Shown here: in pieces, positions 9,015 to 16,818 of the stretch
Position numbering within the stretch: position 1 is the stretch's first letter
How the letters are laid out: each line of letters starts with the position of its first letter
Source: Aquiluna sp. KACHI24
Lineage (GTDB): Bacteria; Actinomycetota; Actinomycetes; Actinomycetales; Microbacteriaceae
NCBI RefSeq assembly: GCF_025997915.1
Contig: NZ_AP026677.1
Coordinates: 682,001-746,000, forward strand
DNA length: 64,000 nt
Reading direction: 5' to 3'
The notes under the pieces: model-generated
Databases searched by the model: none
What the model was told of the DNA's origin: nothing
What the model saw: only the letters and a program-made list of their open reading frames with translations
Program-made: the position numbers and the translations under genes

Positions 9015-11065
9015 GCGTCGATTCGCTCTCGGTCGAAATCGTCGGCCGCATCAATTATGAAGTCCTTTCGAGGCGCGACATCCGAACCCATCAACAGCTC
9101 GAACATCTCCTCGGCAATTTGAGCATCTGCGGCAGTGATTCGTCTCAGGGTTCGGTTTTGTGGCTGCATGGTGGTCTCAGCTAGCTGATCAGCATCCATC
9201 TCCCCCAGGCCCTTATAGCGCTGAATCGGCTGCAGGTAGCTTTTACCCTGTTTATCAAGACGCTGCAGCAGGTCCGTTAGCTCCTGCTGCGAGTAGGTGT
9301 AAATCGGCTCTTTACTCCTGCCGTTCTGCACCATGACTCTGTGAAGCGGCGGAACGGCAGCGTACACCCGACCTGCCTCTACCAATGGCCTCATGTATCG
9401 GAAAAAGAGGGTGAGAAGCAGTGTTCTGATGTGAGCCCCGTCAACGTCGGCGTCTGACATCAGAATGATCTTCTCGTAACGGACCTGCTCAAGGTCAAAT
9501 GTGCGGCCAGAACCGCCACCAACCACCTGAATGATTGAGGCACACTCGGCATTCGAGAGCATGTCGGAGATCGATGCCTTTTGGACGTTGAGGATTTTGC
9601 CTCGAATGGGCAGTAACGCCTGGAATTTGGAGTCACGCGCTAGCTTGGCGGTGCCCAGCGCGCTATCACCCTCAACAATAAACAGCTCCGAGCCCTCAGT
9701 AGCGCTAGCTCTGCAGTCAACCAACTTGGTCGGTAGCGACGAGGACTCCAGTGCGTTCTTTCGTCGCTGAGTGTCCTTCAGGGTACGTGCTGAAATGCGG
9801 GCCTTCGCCTCATTGACGATTTTCTCGAGAATCTTTTCAGCCTCTTGCTTTGAACCCCTGATGTTGCCGGACAGAAAACTGTCGAGGTATCTCGATACGG
9901 CGTTGGCGACAATTTGCTTCACCGCAGGGGTGCCAAGGGTTTCCTTGGTTTGACCCTCAAACTGCGGTTCGGGAAGGCTAACGGTCACGACTGCCGTGAG
10001 GCCCGCCATGACATCCTCACGCTCGATTTTGAGGCCATTGGCCTTCAGTTTGCGTGAGTTGGTTTCGACCGCAGCACGAATGGACTTGAGCAGCCCCTGC
10101 TCAAATCCCGCTTGATGCGAACCGCCCTTCGGCGTCGAGATAATGTTCACGAATGATCTGAGTTCGGTTTCAAATCCAGTGCCCCAGCGAAGTGCAACCT
10201 CGACCTTGCACTCGCGCTCGATCTCTTTAGAAACCATCGAGCCGGAGTCGTCCAAAACCGGCACGGTCTCCTTGAAATTTGCAGACTCCGAGATTCGCTT
10301 GGTGGCAACAACAGGAGCATCTTTGCAAAGATGCTCGACGTATTCAGAGATCCCACCCTCAAATTCAAACTCAAGCTTGGTACCGGAGCGCCTGTCTTCA
10401 GCACTTAGCTTGAGCCCTGGAACCAAAAAGGCAGTTTGGCTGAGCCTGGCTTTTAGATCGTCAATTGAGAAGACCGCACTTTGATCGAAGATTTGCCTGT
10501 CTGGCCAGTAGCGAACCTTGGTTCCAGTGATTGTCTTTGCGACCTTGCCAAGTTTCCTAAGCTCCGAGTTATCTTCAAACGGCTTAAAGGGTGCATCAGG
10601 CTGGTCAGACGCGAAGGTGCCCGGTTCCCCCCTGCGAAAAGACATTCCCCAGGTTTGCCCATCACGGTTCACTTCAACGTCCAGGCGCAGGCTAAGTGCG
10701 TTCACTACCGATGCCCCAACACCATGGAGACCGCCGGAGGCGCCATATGATCCTCCACCGAACTTGCCGCCGGCGTGCAGCTTGGTAAAGACGACCTCGA
10801 CTCCGGTGAGTCCAGTTCTTGGTTCAATGTCTACGGGAATGCCTCGCCCAAAATCCTGAACCTCGAGGGAGCCGTCCTCATGGGCGATAACCCTGATTTC
10901 CTTGCCATATCCGGCAAGGGCCTCATCTACTGAGTTGTCGATGATTTCCCACAGACAGTGCATCAAACCGCGACCATCGGTAGAACCGATGTACATTCCG
11001 GGGCGCTTGCGAACGGCCTCAAGACCCTCAAGAACTGAAAGGTGACGGGCTGAGTAGTTTTCCAC
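9011..11065 (-). CDS. parE: DNA topoisomerase IV subunit B
   Basis: 684 residues; the ATPase subunit partnering ParC. In order: GHKL ATPase ([56 protein letters not shown]), transducer domain, and TOPRIM ([36 protein letters not shown]). It ends with the short C-terminal region [17 protein letters not shown] and has none of the insertions seen in some GyrB. The GTG start has no ribosome site but has TAGCGT exactly six bases upstream (11072-11077), so the mRNA is probably leaderless. The stop codon overlaps that of parC. The pair is therefore transcribed separately, unlike a parEC operon. Confidence 0.94.
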   Translation of the reverse strand: MENYSARHLSVLEGLEAVRKRPGMYIGSTDGRGLMHCLWEIIDNSVDEALAGYGKEIRVIAHEDGSLEVQDFGRGIPVDIEPRTGLTGVEVVFTKLHAGGKFGGGSYGASGGLHGVGASVVNALSLRLDVEVNRDGQTWGMSFRRGEPGTFASDQPDAPFKPFEDNSELRKLGKVAKTITGTKVRYWPDRQIFDQSAVFSIDDLKARLSQTAFLVPGLKLSAEDRRSGTKLEFEFEGGISEYVEHLCKDAPVVATKRISESANFKETVPVLDDSGSMVSKEIERECKVEVALRWGTGFETELRSFVNIISTPKGGSHQAGFEQGLLKSIRAAVETNSRKLKANGLKIEREDVMAGLTAVVTVSLPEPQFEGQTKETLGTPAVKQIVANAVSRYLDSFLSGNIRGSKQEAEKILEKIVNEAKARISARTLKDTQRRKNALESSSLPTKLVDCRASATEGSELFIVEGDSALGTAKLARDSKFQALLPIRGKILNVQKASISDMLSNAECASIIQVVGGGSGRTFDLEQVRYEKIILMSDADVDGAHIRTLLLTLFFRYMRPLVEAGRVYAAVPPLHRVMVQNGRSKEPIYTYSQQELTDLLQRLDKQGKSYLQPIQRYKGLGEMDADQLAETTMQPQNRTLRRITAADAQIAEEMFELLMGSDVAPRKDFIIDAADDFDRERIDA

Positions 11066-11071
11066 GACGCA

Positions 11072-11077
11072 ACGCTA
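11072..11077 (-). promoter_or_regulatory. Putative leaderless -10 element of parE
   Basis: Reverse-strand TAGCGT (TANNNT) followed by exactly six bases and then the GTG start of parE. Assigned by spacing only; no clear -35 element was identified. Confidence 0.5.
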
Positions 11078-11175
11078 ACCGATAGCAGGATGCATCCCAG
11101 ACTGCCACTTCGCAGATAGCGAAACTGGCGCAAAATCGGGACTGTTTAGGGGCTGTCCGTGTTTCAATAGTCGCA

Positions 11176-11367
11176 ATGGAAAACACCGCTGAGAAACTTC
11201 TTGCCACTGACCGCTGCGACGTCTGTGGAGCACAGGCCTACATTCGAGTCGAGCTGGAGATTGGCGAGCTGCTTTTCTGCGCCCACCATGGAAACGCCAA
11301 TAAGGAGAAGCTTCAGCCAATCTCCATTAACTGGCACGATCAGTCTGACGAACTCAGTCAGCGATAG
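11176..11367 (+). CDS. DUF7455 small zinc-finger-like protein
   Basis: 63 residues. A compact CDVCG near the start and a later CAHHG (about residues 13-37) look like a Cys2-Cys/His zinc site. The sequence (start MENTAEKLL, then CDVCGAQAYIRVELEIGELL) is recalled as the DUF7455 family, commonly found next to parE and sigA in actinobacteria. Function unknown. It diverges from parE. Its last 14 bases overlap the end of the convergent gatD-like gene. Confidence 0.85.
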   Translation: MENTAEKLLATDRCDVCGAQAYIRVELEIGELLFCAHHGNANKEKLQPISINWHDQSDELSQR

Positions 11368-11932
11368 AAGTCTTAATTATCTGCTCGAGGTAATTTTCGA
11401 GCCTTCCCGAGAAGCTTGAACTGAGTTCTGTTTCAACGCCGATGGCATCCAAAACTAGCTTGAGCAAGTCCGGCGACTTTGCAAGCACCGGCCCGTACAA
11501 GGCTGTTCCTATGAAGGCACCCTGAATAAACAGGTCAGAACCGTCTAAATCAGTATTGCGGTATCCAAATGCGCTGAGCGATCCGGATTTAGCCACGCGA
11601 AATTCACTTACCCTGGCGGCCCGAACAGGATTGGGAAGTCCGTCAAGGATGTCCATGTAAAACTCATAGCTCGAACCCACCAAGAGGGTTGCTTTCCCCT
11701 GATCTAGTCGCGACTGCAGGCCTGGAGCCAGCTCCAAAAGTTCAGCTGAGTATTCGCGCCTCACAGCATTGAACGAGTCACCGATCAGAACGAAGTCCGC
11801 ACTTAGGTCAAATTCGTGCAGAACCTCAAAATCAACCCCTCGCCACTGCAACTGCTTAGTCAATACAAGCAGATTGCCCTGGTCTGCATTTCTATTGAAT
11901 AGCTCGGGTCTATAGCTTGAAAGAGAGATCAT
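11354..11932 (-). CDS. gatD: GatD-like class I glutamine amidotransferase, catalytically degenerate
   Basis: 192 residues, overlapping the end of murT by four bases (ATGA), the usual murT-gatD arrangement. Canonical GatD supplies ammonia from glutamine so that MurT can amidate the D-Glu alpha-carboxyl of lipid II. Here the fold markers remain (LVLTKQLQWRG..., DFVLIGDS at 47-53, YEFYMDILDG at 89-98, GTALYGPVLAKSPDLL at 142-157). The catalytic residues are gone: the expected V-C-G-G-Y-Q elbow reads V-G-S-S-Y-E (85-90), and the L-H-G-P histidine is Tyr146. The protein contains no cysteine. It therefore cannot be a Cys-dependent glutaminase. The reading frame is intact and evenly coding, so it is not an obvious pseudogene; a structural or altered role is inferred. 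Confidence 0.82.
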   Translation of the reverse strand: MISLSSYRPELFNRNADQGNLLVLTKQLQWRGVDFEVLHEFDLSADFVLIGDSFNAVRREYSAELLELAPGLQSRLDQGKATLLVGSSYEFYMDILDGLPNPVRAARVSEFRVAKSGSLSAFGYRNTDLDGSDLFIQGAFIGTALYGPVLAKSPDLLKLVLDAIGVETELSSSFSGRLENYLEQIIKTSIAD

Positions 11933-13140
11933 TTCGCCAGCCCTAAATGTCTTCGAGTGCGGCGCATCGCATCAGCTGAGAACATGATTGTGGGCGAGTC
12001 TCCAGGAAGTTCTAGAAAGTAGTCAGCGGCATCCTGAGGCGACTGAATCACCCTTCCGATTTCGACTCCGCTATAGGTGAGGGCCAAGGCGAGATCGTAA
12101 GCATTTAGCCCACCCACCACATCAACTCTGGTCAGTTTCGAGAAATCGACCGCCCACAACCAGCTAGGATCGTGAATGTCAGACCCGGCCATGAGCATCA
12201 ACGGAGTCTCTTGGCCGGAAATGTTCTCCAGGTTGAGGTTAAAGCTGACGGAGTTCTGCACCAACATAAGCCGAACCTCTCGGCCGGCAATCTCTGTTCG
12301 CTCGTCACGAGCAAACACGACAGGCATGTTTTCGAGCGTGGTTTCAACTAACTCCTGATCGATAACAACGGTTTGCTCAACGGCTGCGATCGCTGCAGCG
12401 ATGTTCAAAGCCTGGTGCGTGCCCGCGCTTGGAAGCTTTACGAAATAGCGCGCCCGCTTGGTTGCTATCTCAGCGCTCGTGCCTTCAACGCGAACAACCT
12501 CGGCCGAAATAGGAAGCGGGTCAGGCTGGGAAAAATTGATTGCATATTCAGGCCTCTCACCCTCAAAGGTTCTTCCCAAGCCAAACGCCAGGGAGTTCAC
12601 CTCCTGAGCAAACTCCAGAAGGTTCGGGTCATCACCGTTGAGGATTACCAGCTCACTGGCCGCTGCAATACGTCTTAGCTTGTCCTGAACAAACTCTGGG
12701 TCCACGAAGCGATCCAGCTGATCAGATAGCACATTTGTCAGTACCGAAGTCCTTGGCCTTAGTTCAGAAATCAGGGCTGCTCCGTGCCCCTCATCGAGCT
12801 CCAGGACGACGATGTCGGCGTCAATGCGTCCTCTTAGATCTCCAAATTGCAATACCGCTGCGTATAGACCCTGACGAATATTCGCCGTAGATGGATTGGT
12901 GAATACCTTTAGCCCTGCGGCCCTAAGCAGCTCAACGATCACCTTGGTGGTGGTGCTTTTTCCGGCTGTCCCAGAAACGGCGATTAGCCCGTGAGGAGCA
13001 GATGCAATTGCCCTTGAGAGTAACCTCGGTTGGATTTTGAATGCGATTGTGCCGGGGAGGGCTGACCCTCCACCCCTACGTACGAGTCGGAGAAGAAACC
13101 GGGCGACTTTGCCCAACAGCATTGCGGCAAAGGTGCGCAA
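11929..13140 (-). CDS. murT: MurT-like Mur-ligase protein lacking the zinc ribbon
   Basis: 403 residues. Mur ligase central domain with ATP loop GTAGKSTTTK (57-66), TNPSTANIRQGLY (81-93), the Mg-binding LELDEGHGA (113-121) and NVLSDQLDRF (136-145). The C-terminal MurT domain (DUF1727) is recognisable by FARDERTEI and PSWLWAVDF (325-333). Canonical MurT activates the D-Glu alpha-carboxyl of lipid II and amidates it with ammonia from GatD. Oddities: no cysteine anywhere, so the usual four-Cys ribbon is absent; the usual KNP-type motif reads VQNSVSF (294-300); WLWD is WLWA. The TTG start at 13140 directly abuts the rpoD stop; ATG 13122 is an alternative. Confidence 0.86.
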   Translation of the reverse strand: MRTFAAMLLGKVARFLLRLVRRGGGSALPGTIAFKIQPRLLSRAIASAPHGLIAVSGTAGKSTTTKVIVELLRAAGLKVFTNPSTANIRQGLYAAVLQFGDLRGRIDADIVVLELDEGHGAALISELRPRTSVLTNVLSDQLDRFVDPEFVQDKLRRIAAASELVILNGDDPNLLEFAQEVNSLAFGLGRTFEGERPEYAINFSQPDPLPISAEVVRVEGTSAEIATKRARYFVKLPSAGTHQALNIAAAIAAVEQTVVIDQELVETTLENMPVVFARDERTEIAGREVRLMLVQNSVSFNLNLENISGQETPLMLMAGSDIHDPSWLWAVDFSKLTRVDVVGGLNAYDLALALTYSGVEIGRVIQSPQDAADYFLELPGDSPTIMFSADAMRRTRRHLGLAK

Positions 13141-14271
13141 TTAGCTGTCCAGGTAGTCCCGAAGCAACTGCGAACGAGAGGGGTGACGAAGCTTAGACAT
13201 GGTCTTGGACTCGATCTGTCTAATGCGCTCTCGTGTGACACCGAACTTCTCGCCAATTTGGTCGAGAGTCATTTGCACACCATCTCCCAAACCGAAGCGG
13301 GAGCGAATGACGCCTGCCTCCCTTGGGTGAAGACTGTCTAATACGCGCTCCAGCTCCTGCTGCAGCATGGTGAAACCAACTGCGTCTGCAGGGACGACCG
13401 CCTCGGTGTCCTCAATCAAATCTCCGAATTCGCTGTCGCCATCTTCACCCAGAGGGGTGGAGAGCGAGATTGGCTCACGGCCGTATTTCTGGACCTCAAC
13501 AACCTTTTCTGGGGTCATGTCCAGTTCAGCTGCTAGCTCCTCTGGAGTGGGCTCTCGACCAAGGTCTTGCAGGAGCTGACGCTGAACACGGGCAAGCTTG
13601 TTGATGACCTCAACCATGTGAACTGGGATACGGATAGTTCTAGCTTGGTCGGCCATCGCACGAGTGATTGCCTGACGGATCCACCAGGTGGCATAAGTCG
13701 AGAACTTATACCCCTTGGTGTAGTCAAACTTCTCAACGGCTCTGATTAGACCGAGGTTTCCCTCTTGAATCAGGTCAAGGAATTGCATGCCTCTACCGGT
13801 GTAGCGCTTTGCAAGCGATACAACTAGACGAAGGTTCGCCTCTAGGAGGTGAGACTTTGCACGCTGACCATCTTTCACAACCCAGGTGAGATCGCGTCGC
13901 TCTTGAGGTGAGAGGTTTTTGGCAAGCGAAAGCTTCTCCTCAGCGAACAATCCGGCCTCAATGCGCTTTGCTAGCTCAACCTCGAGCTCCGCATTTAGAA
14001 GCGCGACCTTACCGATCTGCTTGAGGTAATCCTTGACCGGGTCTGCTGTAGCGCCGGAGATAGTGAGGTTCTGAACCGGGATGTCGTCATCGTCGTTGTT
14101 CAGAACTAGCACATCGGCGGGAAGCTGAATGGATTCGGTGGCTAGCTCTTCTTTGGCCTCGTCCTCAGCGGTTAGGTCAACGGCCTCTTGTGCCTCGGCG
14201 ACGATGTCCTCGACAGGCTCTAATTCAACTTCTTCTTCATCTTCTTCATCGCCATCGGGCAGATCAGCCAC
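13141..14271 (-). CDS. rpoD: Principal RNA polymerase sigma factor (SigA/RpoD)
   Basis: Primary sigma-70 of at least 376 residues. Seen: an acidic N-terminus; region 1.2 ([19 protein letters not shown]); region 2 ([54 protein letters not shown]); region 3 ([13 protein letters not shown]); and region 4 with helix-turn-helix ([20 protein letters not shown]) ending LRDYLDS. The coordinates use the GTG at 14271, which has a poor ribosome site. The frame stays open upstream to an ATC at 14331 and encodes about 20 Lys/Ala-rich residues typical of actinobacterial SigA N-termini, with GAGG six bases before that ATC, so the true start may be there. murT follows with no gap. Confidence 0.95.
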   Translation of the reverse strand: MADLPDGDEEDEEEVELEPVEDIVAEAQEAVDLTAEDEAKEELATESIQLPADVLVLNNDDDDIPVQNLTISGATADPVKDYLKQIGKVALLNAELEVELAKRIEAGLFAEEKLSLAKNLSPQERRDLTWVVKDGQRAKSHLLEANLRLVVSLAKRYTGRGMQFLDLIQEGNLGLIRAVEKFDYTKGYKFSTYATWWIRQAITRAMADQARTIRIPVHMVEVINKLARVQRQLLQDLGREPTPEELAAELDMTPEKVVEVQKYGREPISLSTPLGEDGDSEFGDLIEDTEAVVPADAVGFTMLQQELERVLDSLHPREAGVIRSRFGLGDGVQMTLDQIGEKFGVTRERIRQIESKTMSKLRHPSRSQLLRDYLDS

Positions 14272-14353
14272 AGCCTTTGACTTCTTTGGAGCCTTCTCGG
14301 CCTTAGCTTTGGCCTTGGAGATAGTAGCGATGATAAACCTCGTTTTTGGGCAG

Positions 14354-14359
14354 ACTTTA
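14354..14359 (-). promoter_or_regulatory. Possible -10 element of rpoD-murT-gatD
   Basis: Reverse-strand TAAAGT fits TANNNT and would start transcription near 14347, about 16 bases before the candidate ATC start and upstream of the GAGG ribosome site. A TTGACA lies nearby at 14371-14366 but too close to act as its -35 box. The 14332-14454 stretch holds nothing else recognisable. Confidence 0.3.
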
Positions 14360-14454
14360 AACCCTTGTCAAGTCGGGTGACCTGAAAGGGTTTAGGGGCA
14401 AATTATGTCACGGAAGTGACCATTTCACAATCTAGAACGCCTATTTGGCCGAAC

Positions 14455-15357
14455 TTATTCCTTTTCTTCGCCTGTTCTCCGCATGGCGGCGAGGTAATTT
14501 TCAAGTTCTTCGGCTAACTGGTCCGCACTTGGAGGCTCGCTCGGAACTTTTCCGATTGGCGCTCTCGCGGGTCCATCAGTTGAGGAGTAGCTCGACTCGA
14601 GGGTTGCAACCAACTTAGCCAGTTCGGAATTCTCCTCGACCTGGGAGTCGACCTTTGCCAGGAATTTCTTGGACGAGTCTCTGAGCTCGTCGGATGGAAA
14701 CACCAAGCCAGTTGCAGCGCTAACAAGCTCGAGCGCCGATACCGCAGCACCAGGAACCTCGTTATCAGCCAGGTAGTGCGGCACCAACAGCACAAAGCCC
14801 GCTACCGGCAGCTCCGTCTTCGAAAGCGTGTACTCGAGTAGATGCACCACGTTTCCTGGCACTTGGGTTTGCGGCTTCCACTCCGAAAAGCGATCGATCA
14901 AGTCCTTGCGATTGCCCGAAACCGTCACGCCTATCGGCCGGGTGTGGGGCAGTGGAAACGGGATTGAGTTCACCCAGGTGAAGGAGCTGATTTCGAGCTC
15001 TTCACAGAGGTCTTCGATGGCCTGCGAAAACGCTTCCCAGCGAAAATCGGGTTCGTAGCCATCGAGCACCAGAAATGCCTGGTCCGCCTCGTCCCGCATG
15101 AGGTAAATACCCAACTCTGCGGGCTCATAGGACTCAATGTGGTCTTTTTCGAAGTAAAGCATTGGCCGTCTGGAACGGTAGTCCAAGAGCTCATCGTTAT
15201 TGAACTTGATGACCAGCTCAGATTCGAGACTTGCAAACAGGTGAGAGGAGACCTGACCGATAGCTGTACCGGCATCTGTGAATCCAGTCAGCATGCCCAG
15301 CAGGGGTAGACCTACCAGCTCCTCCTCGGGCACCAGGACACGATACAAAGGACTCAT
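14455..15357 (-). CDS. PAC2 family protein
   Basis: 300 residues. The N-terminal part fits the PAC2 (proteasome-assembly-chaperone-like, DUF75) family: LVGLPLLGMLTGFTDAGTAIGQ, then FNNDELLDYRSRRP, FLVLDGYEPDFRW, SFTWVNSIPFPLPHTRPIGV, and VPHYLADNEVPGAAVSALELV. The C-terminal 100 residues are helical and charged. The family is common in actinobacteria and its biochemical role is unsettled. There is no proteasome gene in this window. The ATG has TAGTAT exactly six bases upstream and no ribosome site, so a leaderless mRNA is likely. Divergent from pepA. Confidence 0.87.
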   Translation of the reverse strand: MSPLYRVLVPEEELVGLPLLGMLTGFTDAGTAIGQVSSHLFASLESELVIKFNNDELLDYRSRRPMLYFEKDHIESYEPAELGIYLMRDEADQAFLVLDGYEPDFRWEAFSQAIEDLCEELEISSFTWVNSIPFPLPHTRPIGVTVSGNRKDLIDRFSEWKPQTQVPGNVVHLLEYTLSKTELPVAGFVLLVPHYLADNEVPGAAVSALELVSAATGLVFPSDELRDSSKKFLAKVDSQVEENSELAKLVATLESSYSSTDGPARAPIGKVPSEPPSADQLAEELENYLAAMRRTGEEKE

Positions 15358-15363
15358 AAGCCG

Positions 15364-15369
15364 ATACTA
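15364..15369 (-). promoter_or_regulatory. Putative leaderless -10 element of the PAC2 gene
   Basis: Reverse-strand TAGTAT, then six bases, then the ATG at 15357. On the other strand pepA has TAAGCT at 15377-15382, eight bases before its ATG, so both genes of this divergent pair may have very short or no leaders. Confidence 0.5.
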
Positions 15370-15390
15370 ACCCACCTAAGCTTTTCTTTT

Positions 15391-16779
15391 ATGACTTCGA
15401 TTTCACTCGCACTCTCCCCCAGTAAATCCCAGCTTGCCATCCGCTATTCCGACTCCGGCTGTGAGCCGGTTGCCCTGGAATACGCCCCAAATCAGGAGAC
15501 TCTCACTCAGTACGGTGCAAAACCGGCCAACGCCGCTGTGGCCAAGGTCCCAGGGCCAAGCGGACTCGTTCTGGTGGTTGGTTCTAACGGCTTGAATCTG
15601 CGTGATTTTGGCGCTGTTGTTCGGCGCGAAGCGTCCGGTGAAATCAGCGTTTTGGCGCAATTGAGCACCAAGGAAGAGCTCGAACAGTTAGTTGAAGGAC
15701 TGCTTCTGGGCGGTAAGACCCCCACTCGCTTCAAGAAATCCTCAAACGAAATGGCCGGGTTCGAAATCATCGTGCCGGCAGAGCTTGTTAACGCTGATCT
15801 AACAAAAGTTCAGAAAATCTGCGCTCAGATCATTGCCATCCGTGAGTTGATCAACCTTCCCGCCAACGAGCTCTGGCCTGACAAATTGGCTCAGGAGGCA
15901 AAGCAAATGGCAACGGGGTTGCCAGTTGAGGTAGAAATCTGGGACGAGCAAAAGCTTGAGCAAGAGCGCTGCGGAGGAATTCTTTCGGTTGGAAAGGGAT
16001 CGGTCCGCCCTCCAAGGTTGGTGAAGCTCAGTTACCACGGTGGTGGAAAACACATCGCCTTGGTTGGTAAGGGCATTACCTTTGACACGGGCGGTCTATC
16101 ACTCAAGCCAGCCGAGGGAATGGTCGGCATGAAGTACGACATGGCTGGTAGCGCGACCGTACTAGGAGCAATCCTGGGCATTGCGACCCTGGGCCTAAAG
16201 GTCAATGTGACTGCCTACATGTGCCTGGCTGAAAACATGCCATCTGGTTCAGCCACCCGTCCTGGGGATGTCATCACAATCCGCAACGGCAAGACTGTCG
16301 AGGTTTTGAACACAGACGCAGAGGGTCGCCTGGTTCTGGCCGATGGACTTTCCCTAGCCACCGAGCAAAACCCCGACCACATCATTGACGTTGCTACCCT
16401 CACCGGTGCTGCTCGGATTGCTCTTGGCGATCGCTATGCAGGGGTTATGGGTTATGGCGAGGCAGTGAAGCTTTCTCTAGAGTCTGCAGCTGCGGCAAAC
16501 GAACTTTTGTGGGAGATGCCACTGCCCCCAGAGCTCCGAACCATTTTGGATAGTGAACTGGCGGACCTGGCCAACGTCAAGATCGGAAATCGCGCCGGCG
16601 GAATGATGGTTGGTGCGCAATTCTTAGCGGACTTTGTTTCCAAAGATGCTTCCTGGGCTCACCTGGACATCGCTGGCCCAGCCAATAACGATGCTGCGCC
16701 GTATGGAGTCATTCCGAAGGGTGCTTCCGGTGTGATGATCAGAACGCTTATCGGTTTCGCCCAGCGGGTTGCTCAGTAG
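15391..16779 (+). CDS. pepA: Leucyl aminopeptidase (M17 family)
   Basis: 462 residues; cytosolic dimetal peptidase removing N-terminal residues from peptides. The C-terminal M17 catalytic domain is complete: GKGITFDTGGLSLKP with a metal-binding Asp and nearby Lys, MKYDMAGSATVLGA, and NTDAEGRLVLADGL with the Asp/Glu ligands and catalytic Arg. The N-terminal macrodomain-like half is more divergent, as is usual. Size is slightly below the typical 480-500. There is no ribosome site, and a TAAGCT box lies 8 bases upstream. It diverges from the PAC2 gene and is followed 39 bases later by lpdA on the same strand. Confidence 0.93.
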   Translation: MTSISLALSPSKSQLAIRYSDSGCEPVALEYAPNQETLTQYGAKPANAAVAKVPGPSGLVLVVGSNGLNLRDFGAVVRREASGEISVLAQLSTKEELEQLVEGLLLGGKTPTRFKKSSNEMAGFEIIVPAELVNADLTKVQKICAQIIAIRELINLPANELWPDKLAQEAKQMATGLPVEVEIWDEQKLEQERCGGILSVGKGSVRPPRLVKLSYHGGGKHIALVGKGITFDTGGLSLKPAEGMVGMKYDMAGSATVLGAILGIATLGLKVNVTAYMCLAENMPSGSATRPGDVITIRNGKTVEVLNTDAEGRLVLADGLSLATEQNPDHIIDVATLTGAARIALGDRYAGVMGYGEAVKLSLESAAAANELLWEMPLPPELRTILDSELADLANVKIGNRAGGMMVGAQFLADFVSKDASWAHLDIAGPANNDAAPYGVIPKGASGVMIRTLIGFAQRVAQ

Positions 16780-16818
16780 TAGGCTTAAGCCGTTTCGCCG
16801 ACTTTGGAGCTCTAATCA

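Noticed and set aside
11354-11932. gatD-like gene as a simple pseudogene
   Set aside because: The frame is uninterrupted over 192 codons, keeps the coupled ATGA start, and retains fold motifs; specific catalytic replacements with an intact frame argue against random decay.
14366-14371. TTGACA upstream of rpoD as a -35 box
   Set aside because: Only six bases separate it from TAAAGT, and no hexamer fitting a -10 lies 16-18 bases downstream.
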